Assembly: GCF_029201565.1 (NCBI RefSeq)
Contig: NZ_CP104002.1
Coordinates: 1,505,001-1,569,000 of the forward strand
Origin: Devosia sp. SD17-2
GTDB lineage: Bacteria; Pseudomonadota; Alphaproteobacteria; Rhizobiales; Devosiaceae
Reading direction: 5' to 3'
DNA: 64,000 nucleotides
In this document: positions 56,445 through 64,000 of the stretch, in pieces
Layout: every line of letters starts with the position of its first letter
How positions within the stretch are numbered: position 1 is the first letter of the stretch
Notes under the pieces: model-generated
Seen by the model: the letters and a program-made list of their open reading frames with translations, nothing else
The model's database searches: none
What the model was told of the DNA's origin: nothing
Position numbers and translations under genes: made by a program

Positions 56445-57026
56445 TCAGGTTGTGTAGAAAAAGCGGGCAGCCATCGTTGCCTGATGCATCAGGTGGATGA
56501 TGACGATTGCCAGATGGACGCGGGCATTGGCCGAAAACGCTCCGAGCGCGCAGAAGGAGAGGCCGACGGCGGCCTGGACAAAGTAGAGGCCGCCATATTC
56601 CTCCCAGTGCCCCGTGCCCTTAAGAAGAGTGTCGGCGACGTCGAAGACGGCAACGGCGGCAAAGAGGCCGAAAAACCATTTCCGGCGCTTGATGAAGAAG
56701 TCTTCGTAGCCCCGATAATCTGAGAGGTTGTCCGGCGACAGCAGCGCGGCGATCAGGAACAGGAGAATGGCAAAGGCGACGAGGAAGACCGCTATGCCGA
56801 AATTCCAATGGCTGAACTTGAACAGCGCGAATTCCCACCACCAGAACAGCAGGAGTTCCAGCAGCATGGACCCCACCCAGAGCAGGTGTAGGGCCGACAG
56901 CTTGGCGCGATGGGGGTGCTGGATGATGCCAGCGATGGTCACGAGAAGACGCGCCATGCCCAGACCGATAACAGTGCCGAGCAGGACGCGCATATGAGGG
57001 AATATTTCCGCTGTTACGGTCTGCAT
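56445..57026 (-). CDS. Membrane protein of unknown function (193 aa)
   Basis: A 193-residue protein with about six predicted membrane helices (VLLGTVIGLGMARLLVTIAG, LLLFWWWEFALF, VFLVAFAILLFLIAALL and others) and no recognised family. It lies between the MliC-like gene and ureE with short spacing (8 and 17 bp), so it is probably cotranscribed with urease genes. No metal-binding His clusters typical of nickel permeases are seen. Confidence 0.7.
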   Translation of the reverse strand: MQTVTAEIFPHMRVLLGTVIGLGMARLLVTIAGIIQHPHRAKLSALHLLWVGSMLLELLLFWWWEFALFKFSHWNFGIAVFLVAFAILLFLIAALLSPDNLSDYRGYEDFFIKRRKWFFGLFAAVAVFDVADTLLKGTGHWEEYGGLYFVQAAVGLSFCALGAFSANARVHLAIVIIHLMHQATMAARFFYTT

Positions 57027-57034
57027 CTTGTCCG

Positions 57035-57457
57035 TCAGGGGGTATTGCTGGCCTGAGTGCAGCTCAGCATGGGCTCAGCCTCCTCGTCCTGCATGAGATC
57101 GCGCAAGGTTCCTTCGCCCTGGTGGCTCCACCACTCATAGGGGCCAGAGACGTAACGGGCGCCCGAGCCCGAGATAGTGGTGGCAAAGACGTGATGCTCA
57201 CCCTCGATTGGCACGATGGCGAGGAAGTTCGGCGCCGCATTGATGTACTGAACGGTGAGCACGTCGCCATTGCTGCACTGATAGGTTTCGTTTGTGCGCT
57301 CAATGTCGCCAGCGCTTTGCAGTGTCAGCGTCAGGGCGGCGCTCACATTGTTCTGTGGGGCTGGAGCGGGCGCAGGAATTTCGTCCTGGGCCAAGGCGCT
57401 GCCGCAGACGAGCAGGATCAGTGCCGCCGTAGCGGTCATGGTTTTCGTCATGTTCAT
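57035..57457 (-). CDS. MliC-family C-type lysozyme inhibitor
   Basis: A 140-residue exported protein with a Sec signal (TKTMTATAALILLVCGSALAQ). The mature C-terminal half matches the MliC pattern: YQCSNGDVLTVQYIN, then SGSGARYVSGPYEWWSH, which includes the SxSGARY active loop, and two cysteines (YQC and LSCTQ) expected to pair. MliC inhibits host c-type lysozyme in the periplasm. The start at 57457 has AGGAGGGA upstream. Its presence in a urease operon is unusual. Confidence 0.85.
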   Translation of the reverse strand: MNMTKTMTATAALILLVCGSALAQDEIPAPAPAPQNNVSAALTLTLQSAGDIERTNETYQCSNGDVLTVQYINAAPNFLAIVPIEGEHHVFATTISGSGARYVSGPYEWWSHQGEGTLRDLMQDEEAEPMLSCTQASNTP

Positions 57458-57550
57458 GTGTTCCCTCCTGGTTGGGTGAAATGCCGAAGCACTTCCACCA
57501 ACCGGCCCCACAATCATGGCGAATACGCGATCTGGCAAGGGTTTGTCCGC

Positions 57551-59260
<1,710 letters not shown>

Positions 59261-59376
59261 GGCGGCTCCGGAAGATCAGGGGCAGGCGTGAAGAACGGAC
59301 AGCGCAAACACCTTTGGTGCCCGCCCCGGATGGGACGTGCGCGCAAGGCCGTATGCGGCTGGAAGCGGGGTGTGGT

Positions 59377-59784
59377 TTAGTTCGGGTTGGACCGGGTCTG
59401 CTGGCGGTAGATGGCCACCGAGCGATCGATGATCGCGTCGAGCAGCATCTCGCCCTGGGCCATGACCTGGTCGGCCCGCTGGGTGGCGACAATCAGCGAG
59501 ACCGCGAGAGCCTGGATGGCATAGGCCTGCTTGATGCGACCGGCCTGGTGGTGGCCGTTGCCCTTGGCCTCGAAGGTCTTGAGCAAATCGTTGTAGGTCT
59601 CCGTGGTCATCACGGATTTCGCGCCGCTCCAGCTCTGCTGTTTCAGCGAGGCGGCCAGCTCGGAGGCGAGGCTCCCGATCAGCGCCATCGTCTCGCCGTC
59701 GCGCGTGCCAGCCTCCTGCAGGTCCTGCAGGACAGAGGCAAAGCGCTGCTTGAATTCGGCTTCTTTGGTCGGTGCGGTCGTCAT
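59377..59784 (-). CDS. Protein of unknown function between ureB and ureC (135 aa)
   Basis: Not recognised. A soluble, mostly helical 135-residue protein with no signal peptide (RFASVLQDLQEAGTRDGET, LSLASELAASLKQQ-like helix, MLLDAIIDRSVAIYRQQTRS). It occupies the usual ureB-ureC junction with gaps of about 100 and 116 bp. It has no cysteines and few histidines, which argues against nickel handling. It could be a urease-linked accessory factor or an insertion. Confidence 0.65.
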   Translation of the reverse strand: MTTAPTKEAEFKQRFASVLQDLQEAGTRDGETMALIGSLASELAASLKQQSWSGAKSVMTTETYNDLLKTFEAKGNGHHQAGRIKQAYAIQALAVSLIVATQRADQVMAQGEMLLDAIIDRSVAIYRQQTRSNPN

Positions 59785-59883
59785 GGGCGTCCAGGCAAAG
59801 GGTTTGGGTGGCGGTCCTTAAACCACCATTTGGCATAAATTGCCATGCCGCGGTGCGGCTTTTGCCTCGACACATGACCTCCA

Positions 59884-60189
59884 TCACAGTGGCCCCATGA
59901 CCATCTGGCGGAAGCCATAGACGCGTCGGTCGCCGCCGATGGGAATGAGGCGGACTTCGCGCGTCTGGCCCGGCTCGAACCGCACTGCAGTGCCGGCGGC
60001 AATATCGAGCCGCATGCCGCGGGTCATTTCACGATCGAAGCGCAGGCCGGCATTGGTCTCATAGAAATGGTAGTGCGAACCGACCTGGATGGGTCGGTCG
60101 CCAGTATTGGCGACCTCCAGCACGATCTGGGCGGCACCGACATTGATCTCGATCGTGCCTGGTTTGGGAATGACTTCGCCGGGGATCAT
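59884..60189 (-). CDS. ureB: Urease beta subunit
   Basis: A 101-residue UreB ([18 protein letters not shown] at the start, then [20 protein letters not shown] and [18 protein letters not shown], quoted in parts). It forms the urease trimer with UreA and UreC. The start is at 60189; an upstream frame extension is unconserved. Preceded by a HupE/UreJ-type gene rather than directly by ureA. Confidence 0.97.
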   Translation of the reverse strand: MIPGEVIPKPGTIEINVGAAQIVLEVANTGDRPIQVGSHYHFYETNAGLRFDREMTRGMRLDIAAGTAVRFEPGQTREVRLIPIGGDRRVYGFRQMVMGPL

Positions 60190-60203
60190 CTGACGCCCTC
60201 CGA

Positions 60204-60782
60204 TCAGGCGCCGAAAGCCAGCCACAGGCCGCCGAGGGCGGTCGCGGCGCCAGCTGCGCGGGTGATGAGCTTGCCACTGACGCGGGCAAGGCCGAGGCCA
60301 GCGGCAATGCCGGCGGCGTGGAGGGCGGCGGTTGCGATGAGGAAGCCGCTGGCAAACTCCCAGGCGCCGGCCTCTCCGAGTTCACCGCCATGGGCGTGGC
60401 CATGGAAGAAGGCGAAGAAACCAACAAGTGCAGCCACAGCCGCGGTCGGGATGGGCAGCGCCAGGGCGATTGCCACACCTAGGAAAACCACCGAGGCAAG
60501 GATCACCGGCTCGACGAAGGGAAGGGGCGCACCGAAAATGGCGAAGCCAAAACCGAGGGCAATGGTGCCGACAAAGGCTGCCGGCACCTGCCAGATGGCG
60601 CGGCCGCCCTGTTGTGCGGCCCAAAGGCCGACAGCCACCATGGCAAGAATGTGGTCGAGGCCAAAGAGGGGATGGCTGAAGCCGGCGGCGAAGGAGCCAT
60701 GCTCTGTAGGATCGAGATGGGCGAAGGCCGGCAGCGTGGCGGCCAGCGTCAGGGACAGGGCGAGGAGAGTGCGATTGAGCAT
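60204..60782 (-). CDS. ureJ: HupE/UreJ-family nickel permease-like protein
   Basis: A 192-residue HupE/UreJ protein with a signal-like first helix ([18 protein letters not shown]), the family motif [19 protein letters not shown] and FFHGHAHG, both rich in metal-ligand histidines, and six membrane segments in total. Members are thought to move Ni2+ into the cell for urease or hydrogenase. Located between ureA and ureB, 9 bp from ureA, so it is in the core urease transcript. Confidence 0.92.
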   Translation of the reverse strand: MLNRTLLALSLTLAATLPAFAHLDPTEHGSFAAGFSHPLFGLDHILAMVAVGLWAAQQGGRAIWQVPAAFVGTIALGFGFAIFGAPLPFVEPVILASVVFLGVAIALALPIPTAAVAALVGFFAFFHGHAHGGELGEAGAWEFASGFLIATAALHAAGIAAGLGLARVSGKLITRAAGAATALGGLWLAFGA

Positions 60783-60791
60783 GGTCGGTTC

Positions 60792-61094
60792 CTATCGGAT
60801 CGGCTGGTGGACGGTGACGAGCTTGGTGCCGTCCGGAAAAGTGGCTTCGACCTGGACGTCGTGGATCATCTCGGCGATGCCCTCCATGACCTGGTCGCGG
60901 GTGATGACATGGGCGCCGGCCTCCATCAGCTCGGCCACAGGGCGGCCATCCCGAGCGCCTTCGACGACGAAATCGGTGATGAGGGCGATAGCCTCGGGAT
61001 GGTTGAGCTTGACGCCGCGTTCGAGGCGGCGACGCGCTACATTGGCCGCCATGGCGATCAGCAATTTGTCTTTTTCGCGCGGGGTGAGGTTCAT
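60792..61094 (-). CDS. ureA: Urease gamma subunit
   Basis: A 100-residue UreA, the exact family length ([20 protein letters not shown] at the start; [16 protein letters not shown] and [20 protein letters not shown] follow). It is the smallest structural subunit of urease. Start is 9 bp after the ureD stop. Confidence 0.98.
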   Translation of the reverse strand: MNLTPREKDKLLIAMAANVARRRLERGVKLNHPEAIALITDFVVEGARDGRPVAELMEAGAHVITRDQVMEGIAEMIHDVQVEATFPDGTKLVTVHQPIR

Positions 61095-61103
61095 GGCCTG
61101 GTC

Positions 61104-61949
61104 CTAGAGGTGCCACAGGCGCGGTAGATTACCGGCGCCAGTGAGGTCGATCAGAATGGGAACGATGAGGCGGCGCAGCGCCAGCCCGCTGGGCGCGCTG
61201 GCGCGCACCACCACGCGCTCGCCGATCTGGCTGGCTGCAATGTTTGCGGATGGCGGCAGGGCGGCGCGGATATGGGCGAGGCGCTGCGCCGCCCGGTCGG
61301 CGTCGGCAGCAAGATGGACGATGGTGGCGATGGCGCGGGCGCCGTCGAGGAGGGAGAGTGCGTCGCGTTCGCGGTCGCGGCCGTCGAGACGGGTGGCTTC
61401 GGCATGGACCAGCCGGCCATTGCGGCGGATGCGCCAATCGTCGGTGAAGACGGCGTCCCGCGCTTCCTCGCCCATCGCGTCGCGGCCCAGCAGTACGGCC
61501 TCGATCGCGGTCAGGGTCGCGCCATCGTCGAGATCGATCTCAAGGATGCGGGCGAGGCGGCTGCCGGCAAAGAGAATGGTTTCCTGCGGCAGCCAGTCGA
61601 GATGGGCGTTGCGGCCGACCTTGAGGCGGGTGGTCACTTCAGCCGTTGCACCGGTGGAGCGGTAGCTGCGCTCGCAGGCCTGGGTAGTGAGGATCATCTG
61701 CCCATCGGCAGCGACCTCCGCCCTCCAGTCGAGAATGTCCCCTCCGGTCAGGCCGCCGGCAGTATTGATGAGGATGGCCTCCAGTGCATCGGAGTGTGTC
61801 CGGGGCAGGCGGATCTTGGCGCAGCCGTCCTGATAGAGTTGGTCAAGACAAGTGGATGCTCCGCGAAGATATGTAACGACGCGGCCAGTTCCGCGTGCGC
61901 GCTGCATTTTGGGGTGGGCGATAACATGTGTGAGAGGCGCGGGTATCAT
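61104..61949 (-). CDS. ureD: Urease accessory protein UreD
   Basis: A 281-residue UreD, usual length. Recognisable parts are LINTAGGLTGGDILDWRAEV (here as NTAGGLTGGDILDW), TTQACERSYRSTG and HLDWLPQETILFAGSRLAR. It scaffolds apo-urease during activation and has been proposed to form a nickel tunnel. First gene of the urease cluster on the minus strand; the promoter should lie in 61950-62026, shared divergently with a small exported protein gene. Confidence 0.96.
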   Translation of the reverse strand: MIPAPLTHVIAHPKMQRARGTGRVVTYLRGASTCLDQLYQDGCAKIRLPRTHSDALEAILINTAGGLTGGDILDWRAEVAADGQMILTTQACERSYRSTGATAEVTTRLKVGRNAHLDWLPQETILFAGSRLARILEIDLDDGATLTAIEAVLLGRDAMGEEARDAVFTDDWRIRRNGRLVHAEATRLDGRDRERDALSLLDGARAIATIVHLAADADRAAQRLAHIRAALPPSANIAASQIGERVVVRASAPSGLALRRLIVPILIDLTGAGNLPRLWHL

Positions 61950-62026
61950 CGCAACGATACCTCGTCCGCTCCGTTGGTTTCTTGAGCAAACGCTCTTTGA
62001 TAGCGAAATTTCAAGAGGTTATAGGC

Positions 62027-62377
62027 ATGAATATCAAATCTGCACTCTCTATTCTCGCCCTGAGCACAAGCCTTGCATTCACCGGTTCGGTAATGGCGCA
62101 GACGTCCATCAACGGTGTTGACCTCAGCGATGCCGACCTGCCTGCCGTCCAGGAACGCTGCGACCAGTTGCTGGTTGCTGACACCACTGCATCCACCAGC
62201 ACTGCGACGGAAAGTTCCGAGCCTGACAGCAATGCTTCCGACGATTCGTCCGGCGCTGCTGATGCAACCATTGAGGATGCGCCGGCCGTGAACGAGATGG
62301 CCAATATGACCAGCGCGATCGACCTCGATACCATTGATCTCCAGGCATGCCTGGATGCGGGTCTCGTCACCCGCTAA
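62027..62377 (+). CDS. Small acidic exported protein (116 aa)
   Basis: Unknown function. The ATG at 62027 gives a clean Sec signal (KSALSILALSTSLAFTGSVMAQ). The mature part is about 94 residues, very acidic and low-complexity in the middle (TASTSTATESSEPDSN, then ASDDSSGAADATIED), with two cysteines (ERCDQ and QACLD). It stands alone between the urea transporter and urease genes and is divergent from ureD. Ends at a good terminator. Confidence 0.75.
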   Translation: MNIKSALSILALSTSLAFTGSVMAQTSINGVDLSDADLPAVQERCDQLLVADTTASTSTATESSEPDSNASDDSSGAADATIEDAPAVNEMANMTSAIDLDTIDLQACLDAGLVTR

Positions 62378-62402
62378 GGCGCAGTCCATCTGTTCCTTTC
62401 AG

Positions 62403-62428
62403 GGCGCCCGGCTTGCCGGGTGCCTTTT
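62403..62428 (+). terminator. Intrinsic terminator after the small exported protein gene
   Basis: GGCGCCCGGC (62403-62412), loop TT, GCCGGGTGCC (62415-62424; one G-T pair) and TTTT. It lies between convergent genes and might also stop the urt transcript, although the opposite strand lacks a clear T-tract. Confidence 0.85.
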
Positions 62429-62433
62429 CTTGT

Positions 62434-63138
62434 CTAGACCATCAGGTGTTGACGTATTTCGGGCCGGTCCAGATCCTGGGCAGAACCGCTATGCATGATC
62501 TCGCCGCGATCCATGACGTAGATGTCGTCAGCGATCTCGCGGCAGAAATCGAGAAACTGTTCGACCAGAAGAATGGTCATGCCCTTCTCGTCGCGCAGGA
62601 ATTGCAGCGCCCGGCCGATATCCTTGATGATCGAGGGCTGGATGCCTTCGGTGGGTTCATCGAGGACGAGCAGGGTGGGGCGGGTGACGAGGGCGCGGGC
62701 GATGGCCAATTGCTGTTGCTGGCCACCAGAGAGATCGCCACCGCGCCGATTGAGCATGGCCTTCAAGACCGGGAAGAGCTCGAAAATGTAGTCCGGGACG
62801 TTGCGGTCGGCGCGGGCAAGACCGGCAAAGCCGGTTTCGAGATTTTCGCGCACTGTCAGAAGCGGGAAGATTTCACGACCCTGGGGAACGTAGCCGAGGC
62901 CCAAGCGAGCGCGTTTGTAGGGTGGCGCTTTTTTAAGCAGATCACTGCCGAAAATTACGGCACCCGAGGAGATGTGATTGATGCCGGCGATGGCGCGGAT
63001 GGTCGAGGATTTGCCAACGCCGTTGCGGCCGAGAATGGCGGTGATCCGGCCGGGGCGGCACTCGATGGAAACGCCCTTCAGCGCCTGGGCCGCGCCATAG
63101 TGGAGGTCGATGGTGTCGAGGGAGAGTGCAGCGCTCAT
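62434..63138 (-). CDS. urtE: Urea ABC transporter ATP-binding subunit UrtE
   Basis: A 234-residue LivF-type ATPase: Walker A LGRNGVGKSSTIRA, signature LSGGQQQQLAIARAL, Walker B LLVLDEPTEGIQPSII. The four-Gln signature and EGIQPSI are typical of UrtE. It powers high-affinity urea uptake with UrtD and membrane subunits UrtB/UrtC. It overlaps urtD by 4 bp. The nearby urease genes support the urea assignment over branched-chain amino acids. Confidence 0.93.
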   Translation of the reverse strand: MSAALSLDTIDLHYGAAQALKGVSIECRPGRITAILGRNGVGKSSTIRAIAGINHISSGAVIFGSDLLKKAPPYKRARLGLGYVPQGREIFPLLTVRENLETGFAGLARADRNVPDYIFELFPVLKAMLNRRGGDLSGGQQQQLAIARALVTRPTLLVLDEPTEGIQPSIIKDIGRALQFLRDEKGMTILLVEQFLDFCREIADDIYVMDRGEIMHSGSAQDLDRPEIRQHLMV

Positions 63139-63893
63139 CGGCCGAGATACCTTTCGATAACAACGGGGTTGGCGCTGACCTGATCGAGGGAGCCCTCGGC
63201 CAGCACCGAGCCTTCGGCAAGGCAGATCACCCGCGAACCCAGCGCGCGCACGAAGTTCATGTCGTGCTCGACGACGACAACAGAGCGGGTCTGGGCGATG
63301 TGCTTGAGCAGTTTTGCGGTCTCTTCTGTTTCGCTGTCGGTCATGCCCGCCACCGGTTCATCGACCAGGAGGAGCTTCGGATCCTGTGCAAGCAGCATGC
63401 CAATCTCGAGCCATTGCTTCTGGCCATGGCTGAGATTGGCGGCCAGTTCGTCTTTGCGATGGGTAAGACGGACAGTGTCGAGGATCTCGGTGATGCGCGC
63501 CTCGTCCGCTGCATCGGGCGCGTAAAACAGCGTCGCGAAAATGCCGCGCGGCTTTTTCAGCGCCATTTCGAGATTGTCCCAGACCGTATGGCTTTCGAAC
63601 ACGGTGGGTTTCTGGAATTTGCGGCCGATGCCGAGATTGGCGATCCCCGCCTCGTCGAGCCGGGTGAGATCGGTGCGTCCGTCGAACAGCACTTCGCCGG
63701 CATCGGGTCGGGTCTTGCCGGTGATGATGTCCATCATCGTTGTCTTGCCAGCGCCGTTGGGGCCGATAATCGCCAGCATTTCTGCCGGCCGGACGATGAT
63801 CGAGAGGTTGTTGATGGCCTTGAACCCGTCGAAAGCGACGGAGACGCCATCAAGGTAGAGCATGGTTTGCTGAGCTTTTTGCATGGTGCTCAC
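63135..63893 (-). CDS. urtD: Urea ABC transporter ATP-binding subunit UrtD
   Basis: A 252-residue LivG-type ATPase: Walker A IGPNGAGKTTMMDIITGK, signature LSHGQKQWLEIGMLL (the GQKQWLEIGM form is characteristic of UrtD), Walker B LLLVDEPVAGMTDSETEE. Start taken as GTG at 63893 overlapping the urtC stop by 4 bp; an ATG at 63884 is possible. Works with UrtE in urea import. Confidence 0.93.
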   Translation of the reverse strand: MSTMQKAQQTMLYLDGVSVAFDGFKAINNLSIIVRPAEMLAIIGPNGAGKTTMMDIITGKTRPDAGEVLFDGRTDLTRLDEAGIANLGIGRKFQKPTVFESHTVWDNLEMALKKPRGIFATLFYAPDAADEARITEILDTVRLTHRKDELAANLSHGQKQWLEIGMLLAQDPKLLLVDEPVAGMTDSETEETAKLLKHIAQTRSVVVVEHDMNFVRALGSRVICLAEGSVLAEGSLDQVSANPVVIERYLGR

Positions 63894-64000
63894 TCCGCTG
63901 GACCAGGTTGAGGGGCGGCGCCAAAGCGTGCCGGATTTTCGCCGCGTGTAATTTGGGCTGAGGCAGGAGGCGTCGGGGCGGCGGGTGTTTCGGCGCGGAC
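63890..64000 (-). CDS. urtC: C-terminal tail of the upstream gene, probably urtC
   Basis: Only 36 codons before the window edge. The tail is Pro/Ala-rich (PAAPTPPASAQITRGENPAR, then FGAAPQPGPAE) and overlaps the urtD start by 4 bp. UrtC permeases often carry such disordered extensions and normally precede urtD; the identity rests on position only. Confidence 0.55.
   Translation of the reverse strand, partial: VRAETPAAPTPPASAQITRGENPARFGAAPQPGPAE

Overview
The window looks like part of a high-GC alphaproteobacterial chromosome of the order Hyphomicrobiales, and a Devosia-like genome is the best guess. The reasons are the glgP-glgB-glgC-glgA-pgm-glgX order, a split urease operon next to a urtCDE urea ABC transporter, Tat-exported family-5 binding proteins, and the mix of IS66, IS91, ISL3 and IS5 (IS427-type) insertion sequences. 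The genus was inferred by eye from gene order and protein resemblance; no marker gene such as rRNA is present.

Bases 1-13.8 kb hold one long plus-strand catabolic operon. It encodes two MaoC-type hydratases, a hot-dog thioesterase, a mandelate-racemase-type enolase, two near-duplicate Tat-exported binding proteins with a complete dipeptide-type ABC transporter, an AcuI/YhdH-type reductase, a D-2-hydroxyacid dehydrogenase, a zinc HisD-superfamily dehydrogenase that resembles sulfopropanediol dehydrogenase HpsN more than biosynthetic HisD, and a GlcG/HbpS-like protein. A clear intrinsic terminator ends it. The substrate is unknown; this is the best candidate for an undescribed pathway.

Bases 14-19.6 kb hold a decayed pair of convergent genes (an alpha/alpha-barrel protein and a TolC lipoprotein, both frameshifted). 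An NMT1/SsuA-type binding protein translationally coupled to a quinoprotein-like beta-propeller follows.

Bases 19.6-34.6 kb are a mosaic accessory region ending beside a tRNA with a CAU anticodon (probably tRNA-Ile2). It contains a creatininase fragment, a complete IS66 element with a perfect 8-bp target duplication, three unrecognised exported proteins, a tyrosine recombinase plus IS91 transposase unit bounded by a 22-bp inverted repeat, an arsenic operon (arsR, LMW arsC, osmC-like, acr3, thioredoxin-fold arsC, arsH), remnants of a mobile-element Toprim primase and AAA helicase, and a frameshifted ISL3 element.

Bases 34.7-42.5 kb carry ordinary chromosomal genes: a LysE exporter, an ABC-F ATPase with a duplicated 3' tail, an IS427-type IS5 element with a programmed frameshift site, a DUF4037 protein, a nucleoside hydrolase and a Kef-type antiporter. 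Bases 42.6-53.8 kb are a complete glycogen synthesis and breakdown operon. Bases 53.8-62 kb are a minus-strand urease operon (ureD-A-HupE-B-orf-C-MliC-orf-E-F-DUF3995-G-GNAT), with several unrelated small genes interleaved. The window ends in the minus-strand urea transporter genes urtE, urtD and the tail of urtC, so uptake and hydrolysis of urea are encoded side by side.
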